A stretch of 14,504 nt of DNA from an uncultured Flavobacteriales bacterium. GTDB taxonomy: Bacteria; Bacteroidota; Bacteroidia; Flavobacteriales_D; Crocinitomicaceae. The translations under genes and the position numbers were made by a program. Position 1 is the stretch's first letter; every line of letters begins with the position of its first letter. Location: assembly GCA_913031405.1 (NCBI GenBank), contig CAJWCX010000008.1, positions 1-14,504 of the forward strand. The letters run 5' to 3'. Below are positions 7,072 to 14,504 of the stretch, piece by piece. The notes under the pieces were generated by a model. It searched no databases, had not been told where the DNA came from, and worked only from the letters and a program-made list of their open reading frames with translations.

Positions 7072-7677
7072 ATGAAAGTACCGGTTACCATATATGCAGA
7101 GTTGACGCCCAACCCTTCAACGATGAAGTTTGTGGCAAATAAATACCTGCTGCCTTCCGGGGAATCGGCAAATTTCAATTTGAAAAAAGACACCATAGGA
7201 TTTTCGCCATTGGCTGAAGAGCTTTTCAACTTGCCTTTTGTTGATGGTGTATTTATAGCTTCAAATTTTGTTACAGTCACTAAAACGGATAATGTATCAT
7301 GGGATTTTATCACCATGCAACTTAGAGAGTTTATTAGAGAATGGATCTCTGAAGGAAAAGAAATCCTATTAAAAAGTCAAGAAAATGAAGAGCCTTCAAT
7401 TCCTGAGGTGGACATCAGTAAGCTAGAATTTGAATCGAGCGATTTGGATCATAAAATAGCTTCTTTATTGGATCAATATGTTCGTCCTGCTGTTGCAAAT
7501 GATGGAGGGGCTATCGACTACCTGGGATACAAAGATGGTAAAGTTACTGTGCTGATGAAGGGTTCGTGTGCAGGTTGCCCATCGTCTACGGCGACTCTTA
7601 AGGGTGGAATAGAGACCCTTTTAAAACAACATCTTCCAGAAGTTAAAGAGGTGATTGCTATCAATCCTCCGATGTAG
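7072..7677 (+). CDS. NifU family Fe-S cluster scaffold protein (Nfu-type, N-terminal Nfu domain plus NifU C-terminal domain)
   Basis: A 201-residue protein that carries or transfers iron-sulfur clusters to apo-enzymes in the cytoplasm. Residues about 5-93 are the Nfu N-terminal domain, with the characteristic opening T-P-N-P-S-T-M-K-F (12-20) and F-x-L-P-F-V-D-G-V-F (52-61). Residues about 123-200 are the NifU C-terminal domain: V-R-P-A-V-A-N-D-G-G-A-I-D-Y (137-150), then G-S-C-A-G-C-P-S-S (164-172) with the cluster-ligating cysteines Cys166 and Cys169, and a final V-I-A-I-N-P-P. A linker rich in Glu and Ser joins the halves. This two-domain layout is like eukaryotic NFU1 and is common in Bacteroidota; it lacks the N-terminal IscU-like domain of nitrogen-fixation NifU, so it serves general Fe-S maturation. 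No other Fe-S assembly gene is in the window. Confidence 0.94.
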   Translation: MKVPVTIYAELTPNPSTMKFVANKYLLPSGESANFNLKKDTIGFSPLAEELFNLPFVDGVFIASNFVTVTKTDNVSWDFITMQLREFIREWISEGKEILLKSQENEEPSIPEVDISKLEFESSDLDHKIASLLDQYVRPAVANDGGAIDYLGYKDGKVTVLMKGSCAGCPSSTATLKGGIETLLKQHLPEVKEVIAINPPM

Positions 7678-7689
7678 CGCAATACTCAT

Positions 7690-7732
7690 TTTGTAATACT
7701 GTTCCTAATAATAATTCGTATATTTAAATATA
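7690..7732 (+). promoter_or_regulatory. Candidate recQ promoter region with a 14-bp A/T palindrome
   Basis: The 75-base gap before recQ holds TTTG (7690-7693) and two poor -7-like sequences: TAATTCGT (7712-7719), 18 bases on, and TATATTTA (7719-7726), one base off TAnnTTTG but 25 bases on, longer than usual. The second is half of a perfect 14-bp palindrome at 7719-7732 (TATATTT/AAATATA), ending 20 bases before the recQ ATG. Base composition makes such palindromes fairly likely by chance. Low confidence. Confidence 0.2.
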
Positions 7733-7752
7733 TATGATCTACTATTTTATAA

Positions 7753-9966
7753 ATGGATAAGATTTTTCCAGACAAATCGACTTTAAATGAAATTGATTTA
7801 AAGGGAGCTTTGAGACAGTACTTTGGATTTGATAAATTCAAGGGAAGCCAAGAGAAAATTATACTGAATCTTTTGGGAGGGAAGAACACCTTTGTCATTA
7901 TGCCAACTGGAGGAGGCAAATCCCTTTGTTATCAGCTTCCTTCTTTTTTGTTACCAGGCACCTCAGTTATTGTATCTCCGCTTATTGCACTGATGAAAAA
8001 TCAGGTAGATGCAATTCGAAACTTGACTAATGATGAAAGTGTTGCTCATTTTATGAATTCTTCATTGAGTAAGAACGAGATTCAGAAAGTGAAATCTGAT
8101 ATCGTTGAAGGAAAGACAAAAATGCTTTATGTTGCTCCTGAATCTTTAACTAAAAAAGCAAATATTGATTTTTTAACCTCTGTAAATATTTCATTTTTTG
8201 CCATTGATGAGGCTCATTGTATCTCGGAATGGGGTCATGACTTTAGGCCGGAGTACAGGAGGTTGAGACAGATTTTTGAGGCCATTTCCGAAGTGCCAAT
8301 TATCGCATTGACAGCAACTGCTACGCCCAAGGTGCAATATGATATTCAAAAGAATCTCAACATGCTAGATGCCGTAGTATTTAAGTCGTCCTTTAATCGT
8401 GACAATTTATATTATGAAATGCGACCCAAACGTGATGTTGAAAAGCAGATTATAAAGTACATCAAGGTTCGGATGGGGGAAAGTGGAATCATTTATTGCC
8501 TCAGTCGGAAGAAAGTAGAAGAGGTAGCTAAATTACTTCAAGTGAATGGAATTAATGCGCTTCCTTATCATGCGGGACTTGAAACAGCCGTTCGTGCGCG
8601 TCATCAGGATATGTTTTTGATGGAAGAAGCTGATGTCATTGTTGCCACAATAGCTTTTGGGATGGGGATAGATAAACCAGATGTTCGTTATGTTATTCAC
8701 CATGATATCTCTAAATCTTTAGAAAGCTATTACCAAGAAACGGGGCGTGCTGGGAGAGATGGAGGCATTGGTGATTGTTTGGCTTTTTACAGTTATAAGG
8801 ATATTGAGAAGCTTGAAAAATTCCTTCAAGGTAAGCCTGTTACAGAGCAAGAGATTGGTCGCCAACTGTTAAATGAAATTGTATCTTATTCTGAAACCTC
8901 CGTATGTCGCAGAAAATTCATTTTACATTATTTTGGTGAAACTTTTGACGAGAACAATTGTAATGAAAAATGTGATAATTGTAAAAATCCTCGAGAAAAA
9001 ATGGAAGGCAAGGAGTTTGTCACTATGTTGCTTAAGGCCATCATATCACTTGAGGAAACCCAGAAAGCCAAGCACATCTGTTCTTTTTTAGCTGGTTTAA
9101 ATACATCTGATATTAAATCTTATAAACATGACTTACTTCCTGACTTCGGAATTGGTAAAGACCGTGATGAACATTTTTGGAATGCCGTGCTAAGGCAGGC
9201 AACTGTCTTTGGATTGCTGAGTAAGGATATTGAAACGTTTGGAGTGTTGAGTATCACAGATAAAGGGAGAGACTTTTTGAAAGAGCCAAAATCTTTTACA
9301 CTGCTAAAAGAGCATGATTTTTCAAATACAGATGACGATGATTCAATCGTGCAAGCCCATTCAAAGGAATCTGTATTTGATGATGAGCTATATCAACTTT
9401 TACTTGACCTGCGTAAATCAATTTCGAAAGAAAGAGGTATTCCACCATTTGTCATTTTCCAGGAACCATCTTTAAAGGATATGTGTTTTCAATACCCCAT
9501 TACCAAAGAAGACCTTACGAATATTCAGGGTGTAGGAAATGGAAAAGCCGAGCGCTATGGTGCACCTTTTATTGAACTCATTGCGGATTATGTTGAACGT
9601 AATGAAATTGACCGTCCACAGGACATTATGGTCAAATCTCTAGTTAATAAGTCACAGCTTAAAGTTCAGCTTATTCAAAATATTGATCGAAAGCTTCCTC
9701 TCGAAGATATTGCAAGCTCTCAAGGTAAAACCTTTGAAGATCTCCTTATCGAGATTGAAACTGTTGTTTCTTCGGGTACGAGGGTCAATATCAATTATTA
9801 CATTAATGATGTTCTTGATAAGGACAGTCAGGATGAGGTTTATGAGTATTTTAATGAGGCAGAAACAGATGACATCATTGAGGCTTATAACGAATTTGAT
9901 GGGTTGTATACAGAAGAAGAACTTCGACTCATGCGGATACGCTTTATGAGTGAAGTTGCCAATTAA
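7753..9966 (+). CDS. recQ: ATP-dependent DNA helicase RecQ
   Basis: A 737-residue 3'-5' superfamily 2 helicase for recombination and replication-fork repair. The Walker A loop M-P-T-G-G-G-K-S is at 50-57 (Lys56), the Walker B box D-E-A-H at 152-155 followed by the RecQ aromatic-rich loop C-I-S-E-W-G-H-D-F-R, motif III T-A-T-A-T at 187-191, and motif VI Q-E-T-G-R-A-G-R-D-G at 328-337. The zinc-binding subdomain has Cys385, Cys403, Cys407 and Cys410. The winged-helix RQC domain spans about 420-515 and the HRDC domain about 543-620 (I-Q-G-V-G-N-G-K-A-E). A further 110 residues, with a helix-turn-helix-like stretch (L-P-L-E-D-I-A-S-S-Q-G-K-T) and an acidic tail, make it longer than the about 600-residue E. 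coli enzyme; long forms are usual in Bacteroidota. The start at 7753 leaves a full helicase domain. The stop codon shares TTAA with the convergent aminopeptidase gene. Confidence 0.97.
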   Translation: MDKIFPDKSTLNEIDLKGALRQYFGFDKFKGSQEKIILNLLGGKNTFVIMPTGGGKSLCYQLPSFLLPGTSVIVSPLIALMKNQVDAIRNLTNDESVAHFMNSSLSKNEIQKVKSDIVEGKTKMLYVAPESLTKKANIDFLTSVNISFFAIDEAHCISEWGHDFRPEYRRLRQIFEAISEVPIIALTATATPKVQYDIQKNLNMLDAVVFKSSFNRDNLYYEMRPKRDVEKQIIKYIKVRMGESGIIYCLSRKKVEEVAKLLQVNGINALPYHAGLETAVRARHQDMFLMEEADVIVATIAFGMGIDKPDVRYVIHHDISKSLESYYQETGRAGRDGGIGDCLAFYSYKDIEKLEKFLQGKPVTEQEIGRQLLNEIVSYSETSVCRRKFILHYFGETFDENNCNEKCDNCKNPREKMEGKEFVTMLLKAIISLEETQKAKHICSFLAGLNTSDIKSYKHDLLPDFGIGKDRDEHFWNAVLRQATVFGLLSKDIETFGVLSITDKGRDFLKEPKSFTLLKEHDFSNTDDDDSIVQAHSKESVFDDELYQLLLDLRKSISKERGIPPFVIFQEPSLKDMCFQYPITKEDLTNIQGVGNGKAERYGAPFIELIADYVERNEIDRPQDIMVKSLVNKSQLKVQLIQNIDRKLPLEDIASSQGKTFEDLLIEIETVVSSGTRVNINYYINDVLDKDSQDEVYEYFNEAETDDIIEAYNEFDGLYTEEELRLMRIRFMSEVAN

Positions 9967-11861
9967 TTCTGAATTTGGAGTGATTCAGCAATAGAATTTC
10001 TTGAAACAGCATGATAGTTTTTTTGGAACTCATCAAACCATAGAAGCGCATTCTGTTGTGTGTTTTTATTTTTATACAAAGCTTGATATAAAGGATGTAT
10101 AAATTTCCTTCTTCCCACTTTTTCTAGAAATAACTTAAGATAAGGGAAGGCCTCAACATATTCCGATGATATTGATCTTAAGAACCATTCAAATTGTATT
10201 TCAGCATTTGTCCATTTAGAAAAAGCCAAGCTTTCGTCAAGTACTTTTAATCTATGGGGTTCGATATTTGCGGGGAGGTGTCTGAGAAATGTTAGCCATT
10301 CTTGTGTAGAATATTGGCTTCTTTTTTTGATGTTTTCTTTGACCCATTCTTGTAGATATTCTTCTCGCTCCTCAGAAAATGAGCGTGCCATAGTTTTTAC
10401 TTCTTCAAATCCAACAGATGTTAATGAGATACAATTTTCAGGAATTCCTGGACGATATATCCATTCCTTATAATTAAAATCGATCTCATATTTTTGTAGT
10501 AATTCTTGTTCAAGGTAATTCACAAATTTTTCAGTGGTCACAGAAGTGAATTTGAAATGATCAAAATAATTATTTAAAAAAACATCCATTTTTTTTCTTC
10601 CAACTGATACTTCAAGAGTTTTTAAGAAAAAAGCACCTTTAACGTATGCCACGTCGGTCACCCCGTCGTCAGGATCTCGTCCCTCTAAATCAAGAAAAAG
10701 ATGTGCATCTTCAGGATGTGCACTTGTTTCTATCCGTTCGAGCTCTTCTTGAAGCTCAAAAAACTCTACAAGAGCCAAGTTGTCGGCGCCTTCTTTGCCA
10801 ATGATTTCTTCCATAATCCTATTTTCGAAATAGACTGTAAATCCCTCGTTTAACCAGAAGTCATTCCAGGTTTCATTTGTCACAAGGTTTCCTGACCACG
10901 AGTGAGCAAGTTCATGGGCGATAACAGATACCAGGCTTCTGTCTCCAGCAAGCAATGTGGGATTGGCAAAAGTCAATCTGGGATTTTCCATTCCTCCAAA
11001 AGGAAAAGAATATGGAAGGATCAGCAGATCGTATTGCTCCCATGCGTATTCACCGTAAAGCTTTTCAGCGGCATTCATCATTTTAGGTAGGTCCTCGAAC
11101 TCAAACAAACTTTCTTCCAACAATTCAGGTTCGCAATAGACTCCGGTCTTATTCCCTAAATCTCCATAAACCAGATCGCCTACAGCCAATGCAATTAAGT
11201 AACATGGTATGGGTTGCTTCATATCAAAATGATACTCGCCGAGATTGTTTTTTTCTTTTGGATTAGAGGCGCTCATCACAGCCATAAGATCTTTTGGAAC
11301 CCTAAGATTGGCAGTGTAGGTAATGCGATTAGAGGGGGCATCCTGAATAGGAATCCATGTTCGTGTTAAAATGGCCTGTCCCTGAGTATAAAGAAAGGGT
11401 TTTTCCTTGGAGCTGGTTAACGAAGAATCGAGCCAGTCAAGCGCTTCAGATTCTTTTGTGGTTTCGTAATAAATATTCACCCATGATGTATTGGTATCAA
11501 TATCTACAATTAGTGGCCGACCAAGAATTTCATTCTGATTGACCTTTCCCAGTGTAAATGGAGCTTCTTTTTCACTTTCTAGTTGACCAGAAGTTACTTT
11601 ATTAATCTTTAATCCCTTAATATCGAAGACAGCTTTGTTAGTCCCTTGATTTGACATTTTATGTCTAGCAATTCCGTATAGCTTCTTTTTTTCAAAATCA
11701 ACATCTAAATCCAGATGGAGATGTACCGTATTGATTTCTTCTATATTGGCATGCGAATGATTCGATACTTTTATTTCTTCGGTGTTTACTCTGTTATTTT
11801 CTGTATTTGAACATGAAGTAATAAAAAAACCTATCAAAAATGAAAGTAGAATGGTTCTCAT
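9963..11861 (-). CDS. M1 family zinc aminopeptidase, leukotriene A4 hydrolase-like, lipoprotein
   Basis: A 632-residue exported zinc metallopeptidase that should remove N-terminal residues from peptides. The first 17 residues form a lipoprotein signal ending I-T-S-C (Cys17), so it is probably anchored in the envelope. The N-terminal beta domain (about 45-230) carries R-T-W-I-P-I-Q-D-A-P (167-176), typical of the leukotriene A4 hydrolase branch. The exopeptidase motif is G-G-M-E-N (289-293). The zinc site is H-E-L-A-H (His316, Glu317, His320) plus Glu339 in W-L-N-E-G, the standard 18-residue spacing, with the transition-state Tyr at 406 (D-V-A-Y-V-K-G). The C-terminal helical domain (about 490-625) is the type seen in leukotriene A4 hydrolases. 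All key residues are intact. Its ATG is one base after the stop of the upstream secreted-protein gene, so they form an operon. Its end shares TTAA with recQ. Confidence 0.95.
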   Translation of the reverse strand: MRTILLSFLIGFFITSCSNTENNRVNTEEIKVSNHSHANIEEINTVHLHLDLDVDFEKKKLYGIARHKMSNQGTNKAVFDIKGLKINKVTSGQLESEKEAPFTLGKVNQNEILGRPLIVDIDTNTSWVNIYYETTKESEALDWLDSSLTSSKEKPFLYTQGQAILTRTWIPIQDAPSNRITYTANLRVPKDLMAVMSASNPKEKNNLGEYHFDMKQPIPCYLIALAVGDLVYGDLGNKTGVYCEPELLEESLFEFEDLPKMMNAAEKLYGEYAWEQYDLLILPYSFPFGGMENPRLTFANPTLLAGDRSLVSVIAHELAHSWSGNLVTNETWNDFWLNEGFTVYFENRIMEEIIGKEGADNLALVEFFELQEELERIETSAHPEDAHLFLDLEGRDPDDGVTDVAYVKGAFFLKTLEVSVGRKKMDVFLNNYFDHFKFTSVTTEKFVNYLEQELLQKYEIDFNYKEWIYRPGIPENCISLTSVGFEEVKTMARSFSEEREEYLQEWVKENIKKRSQYSTQEWLTFLRHLPANIEPHRLKVLDESLAFSKWTNAEIQFEWFLRSISSEYVEAFPYLKLFLEKVGRRKFIHPLYQALYKNKNTQQNALLWFDEFQKNYHAVSRNSIAESLQIQN

Positions 11862-11862
11862 C

Positions 11863-13434
11863 TTATTTTCTAAAGTTTAAAATTCCAAATTTTTCTTTAT
11901 TTCCAGAGATGGCATATAAAAGTAGTTCTTGGTTTACTATATCAAGCTTAAACATTTTTGGAACGACAATGGAATTCAGTTCTTTACGTGTAAATAGCTT
12001 TTTGCGTTCTACTTGTCCACTATTAAGGTTAACTTCACAAATCGCTGCAGTATTTTTACGCCGTGTCAAATTGAAAGCATAGCAAGGTCCTGATCCTCTT
12101 GAATAATTGCCGTTTTCGTCGTAATTTTTTAAATTATCATTAAAAATAAAGAATAATTTTTGGCCATCTGTAAAGGAACTGTATGATGAAAACGGACCTC
12201 CATCGTTGGTAGATACTTGTGATTTTGGAATTCTTTTTTGCCAGTCAAAAGTGCCTGTCTTACCTATTTTAAAGGCCACTATGTCGTCATAGTAATAATA
12301 GTAAATAGAGGATGATAAACCTGTTCTACTGTCATAGCTTGATTGCTCATTAATGAAGTATTGTTCGATAGATCCGCATAAGGAACCATCTTCTAAGGTG
12401 AAAATATCTCTAATTTTAAATCGGTAGGTATCTCTATCCCTAATTCTATTTCTATTGTTTATGGGCTGTCTTATTCGGGAGTCAATCCATTGAGGATTCA
12501 AAAGTCCGTCTTTAAATTCCACAAAACCCTTGAACAAAACTTCGTCTTTGGAGGTGTCGTAGCGAATGATAAATACACCCTCTACTTTTCCATTCCTACC
12601 TGTTCCATAAATACCAGACAAGGTAAAGATGTCATTATTTGAAGACATTTCCATGTCATCAATGCGTTTGGATTCTAAGTCAATTGAAAATTCCTTAAGC
12701 TCATTGTTTTTGATCGAATACACATGCAGTGCCTTGAAATTGTCATAAGCCCTTGAAAATATACGGTCATTGGGTTTATTATGCTCTGTTATGCTGATGA
12801 AATAATCACCGCTGTTTGTTAAATGGTGATGGTTAATGGTACTCATATTACCATCGAAAGGCACAAAATACTCACCGTTTTGCACTGTATTCATTTGATA
12901 GTCCATCACAATATACCCGTAATCGTCTTGCTTTGTTTTTCGACCTGGAATTTCCCAAAATACGGCAATATATTGTCTATTATTGGAACTTACAATACTA
13001 AAATTGGGTTTTGCTCCAATCTTTGAATTGGGATACGAGGCAATCAAAACAGATTCTTCTTGAGCATTCATTTCGTCATCATATGCTTGTGCATACAATA
13101 GCATATCTCCATCAGCTTTATCTGAAAGAAAAACATAAAGTTGATTGTTTAAATAGGCTGCTGTTTCAAAATTGGCAATTCCCGTTTGTGCAACCGGTTT
13201 GATTCTGGTTTGACTTTTCAGCTGAAGGTTTTCATGATCAATGACTCTGTAAGTTCCAAAAGACCTTCCTCCAGACCATCTTAATGAGTAAAAGTCAGCA
13301 GTTTGTTGGGGCAGTATTTCTAATAATGACCCAGGAGATCTTTCGAGATTACCCCAGGAAAGATCAAAATTCTGACCCTTTAATGGGCTATTATACACCG
13401 CAATTAAAAGAAATATCAGAATAGTTCTTAACAT
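11863..13434 (-). CDS. Secreted protein of unknown function, probable beta-propeller-like
   Basis: I do not recognise a named family. The 523-residue product starts with a signal peptide (hydrophobic 4-13; probable cleavage after L-K-G-Q near residue 21) and has no lipobox. The rest alternates short beta strands and turns, with recurring patterns such as N-N-Q-L-Y-V-F-L (96-103), N-R-Q-Y-I-A-V-F-W (152-160), S-G-D-Y-F-I-S-I (208-215), N-N-D-I-F-T-L-S-G (266-274) and D-G-Q-K-L-F-F-I-F (423-431), as expected for a beta-propeller. Residues 382-405 contain Y-D-D-I-V-A-F-K-I and W-Q-K-R-I-P-K-S-Q, as in several uncharacterised Bacteroidota exported proteins. Oddities are a run of five tyrosines (378-382) and a basic stretch R-N-R-I-R-D-R-D (328-335). 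It follows purB by 11 bases and precedes the aminopeptidase by one base, so it is probably co-transcribed with both. A role with the peptidase in the envelope is inference from position. Confidence 0.75.
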   Translation of the reverse strand: MLRTILIFLLIAVYNSPLKGQNFDLSWGNLERSPGSLLEILPQQTADFYSLRWSGGRSFGTYRVIDHENLQLKSQTRIKPVAQTGIANFETAAYLNNQLYVFLSDKADGDMLLYAQAYDDEMNAQEESVLIASYPNSKIGAKPNFSIVSSNNRQYIAVFWEIPGRKTKQDDYGYIVMDYQMNTVQNGEYFVPFDGNMSTINHHHLTNSGDYFISITEHNKPNDRIFSRAYDNFKALHVYSIKNNELKEFSIDLESKRIDDMEMSSNNDIFTLSGIYGTGRNGKVEGVFIIRYDTSKDEVLFKGFVEFKDGLLNPQWIDSRIRQPINNRNRIRDRDTYRFKIRDIFTLEDGSLCGSIEQYFINEQSSYDSRTGLSSSIYYYYYDDIVAFKIGKTGTFDWQKRIPKSQVSTNDGGPFSSYSSFTDGQKLFFIFNDNLKNYDENGNYSRGSGPCYAFNLTRRKNTAAICEVNLNSGQVERKKLFTRKELNSIVVPKMFKLDIVNQELLLYAISGNKEKFGILNFRK

Positions 13435-13445
13435 GTTTTTAAGAG

Positions 13446-14504
13446 TTAATCTACCATTTGTATGCCAAGATAGTTAGAAGGGCTTATATTTTTCAGTTCT
13501 TCTTTCAATTTTTCAGAAAGATCGAGGGTGTCTATAAACGCATGAACAGATTCTTTGGTGACTTTATCGTGGGTTCTTGTAAGTCCTTTTAGTGCTTCAT
13601 ATGGTTTTTCAAATCCTTCTCGCCTCAACACAGTCTGTATGGCTTCGGCAACAACAGCCCAGTTATTCTCCAATTCTTGAGCTATTGCATGTTTGTTCAA
13701 CACCAGCTTGCCAAGGCCTTTCAAGGTGGATTGAAAAGCAATTAGGGTATGAGCCAAAGGAACACCAATGGTCCGGAGGACAGTAGAGTCAGTAAGGTCT
13801 CTTTGTAATCTTGATAAAGGAAGTTTTCCTGATAAATGTTCATAAAGAGCATTCGCAACACCCAAATTACCCTCTGAATTTTCAAAATCAATAGGGTTTA
13901 CCTTGTGAGGCATGGCTGAAGACCCGATTTCTCCTTCTTTCAACTTCTGCTTAAAGTAATCCATGGAAATATAGGTCCAAATGTCTCGATCAAGGTCAAT
14001 AATTATGGTGTTGATTCGCTTTAAGGCATCAAAAAGTCCTGCAGTATGATCGTAATGCTCTATTTGTGTCGTCGTCTGACTTCGGTGAACGCCCAATACG
14101 TCATTGACAAATTGATTTCCAAAAGAAACCCAATCAATGTCTGGATAAGCTACAAAATGAGCATTGAAATTCCCTGTTGCTCCTCCAAATTTGGCTGAAA
14201 AGGGCACTTTCATTAAAGCTTGTTTTTGAATTTCCAAACGCTCTCGAAACACTTTCAGCTCTTTTCCTAATCGGGTAGGGGAAGCAGCTTGACCATGCGT
14301 TCTCGCCAACATAGGAATATTTTTCCATTCCTTTTCAAGGACCTCAATTTTTGAGGTCAGTTCATTCAGCATAGGCAAATACACCTGCTCGATGCCTTCT
14401 TTTAGGGATAAGGGAACGGCTGTATTGTTAATGTCTTGTGAGGTGAGGCCAAAGTGAATGAACTCGAGGTATTTTTTAAGTCCCAATTGCGTCATTTTAT
14501 CTTT
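13446..14504 (-). CDS. purB: Adenylosuccinate lyase, C-terminal part (5' end outside window)
   Basis: Fumarase/aspartase-superfamily lyase acting twice in purine synthesis: it splits SAICAR to AICAR and adenylosuccinate to AMP, releasing fumarate each time. The frame is open to the window edge; about 352 residues are present. E. coli PurB has 456 residues, so roughly 100 N-terminal residues lie beyond 14504, and the ATG at 14495 is internal. Counting from that Met, visible motifs are F-G-L-T-S-Q-D-I-N-N (15-24), R-T-H-G-Q-A-A-S-P-T (65-74) with a catalytic-region His, G-N-F-N-A-H (108-113), and the fumarate-lyase signature G-S-S-A-M-P-H-K-V-N-P (191-201) with the mobile-loop catalytic Ser. 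It is the E. coli-like PurB type. The stop is 11 bases from the next gene start and no terminator lies between, suggesting an operon with the secreted protein and aminopeptidase. Confidence 0.96.
   Translation of the reverse strand, partial: KDKMTQLGLKKYLEFIHFGLTSQDINNTAVPLSLKEGIEQVYLPMLNELTSKIEVLEKEWKNIPMLARTHGQAASPTRLGKELKVFRERLEIQKQALMKVPFSAKFGGATGNFNAHFVAYPDIDWVSFGNQFVNDVLGVHRSQTTTQIEHYDHTAGLFDALKRINTIIIDLDRDIWTYISMDYFKQKLKEGEIGSSAMPHKVNPIDFENSEGNLGVANALYEHLSGKLPLSRLQRDLTDSTVLRTIGVPLAHTLIAFQSTLKGLGKLVLNKHAIAQELENNWAVVAEAIQTVLRREGFEKPYEALKGLTRTHDKVTKESVHAFIDTLDLSEKLKEELKNISPSNYLGIQMVD

Noticed and set aside
14134..14328. 64-codon - strand open frame inside purB, shifted frame
   Set aside because: Shadow of the real purB frame, which has intact catalytic motifs throughout.
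1..14504. CRISPR array, insertion sequence, tRNA or phage-defence system
   Set aside because: I saw no regularly spaced repeats, transposase motifs, tRNA-like folds or nuclease/defence gene clusters; recQ and the methyltransferase lack defence-type partners and look like ordinary chromosomal genes.

Overview
The window is a low-GC, tightly packed chromosomal segment that looks like Bacteroidota, most likely Flavobacteriales or a near relative. The grounds are family content: a DUF4301 protein, a Bacteroidetes-style methyltransferase with an N-terminal H-G-I-H-S-P-F motif, a long RecQ with a C-terminal extension, and secreted proteins and lipoproteins of the kind common in that phylum. Start codons are mostly preceded by A/T-rich sequence without a Shine-Dalgarno motif, also typical of the phylum. 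I cannot name a genus. I see no mobile element, CRISPR array, tRNA or rRNA, and no gene-free stretch above 300 bases; the longest gap is about 100 bases.

Left part (1-2346): the 3' end of malate dehydrogenase (mdh) on the + strand, then a strong hairpin terminator shared with a convergent beta-helix lipoprotein gene on the - strand. Next (2347-4836) is a tight three-gene + strand cassette: a secreted protein of unknown function, an ECF-type sigma factor, and a single-pass membrane protein that looks like its anti-sigma factor. It meets a convergent SAM-dependent methyltransferase gene (4826-5590, -) with an 11-base overlap.

Middle part (5605-9966, +): a DUF4301 protein that starts only 14 bases from the divergent methyltransferase and carries motifs resembling a UDP-sugar pyrophosphorylase active site; a NifU-family Fe-S scaffold with an Nfu N-terminal domain; and RecQ helicase.

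Right part (9963-14504, -): a probable operon read right to left: purB (adenylosuccinate lyase, cut by the window edge), a secreted protein of unknown function with a probable beta-propeller-like fold, and an M1-family aminopeptidase lipoprotein. The aminopeptidase stop codon shares a TTAA with the recQ stop codon.

Most of the window is housekeeping: TCA cycle, Fe-S assembly, DNA repair, purine synthesis and peptide turnover. The parts with the least explained biology are the secreted protein/sigma/anti-sigma cassette and the DUF4301 protein. I did not find a convincing wholly new defence or mobile system.
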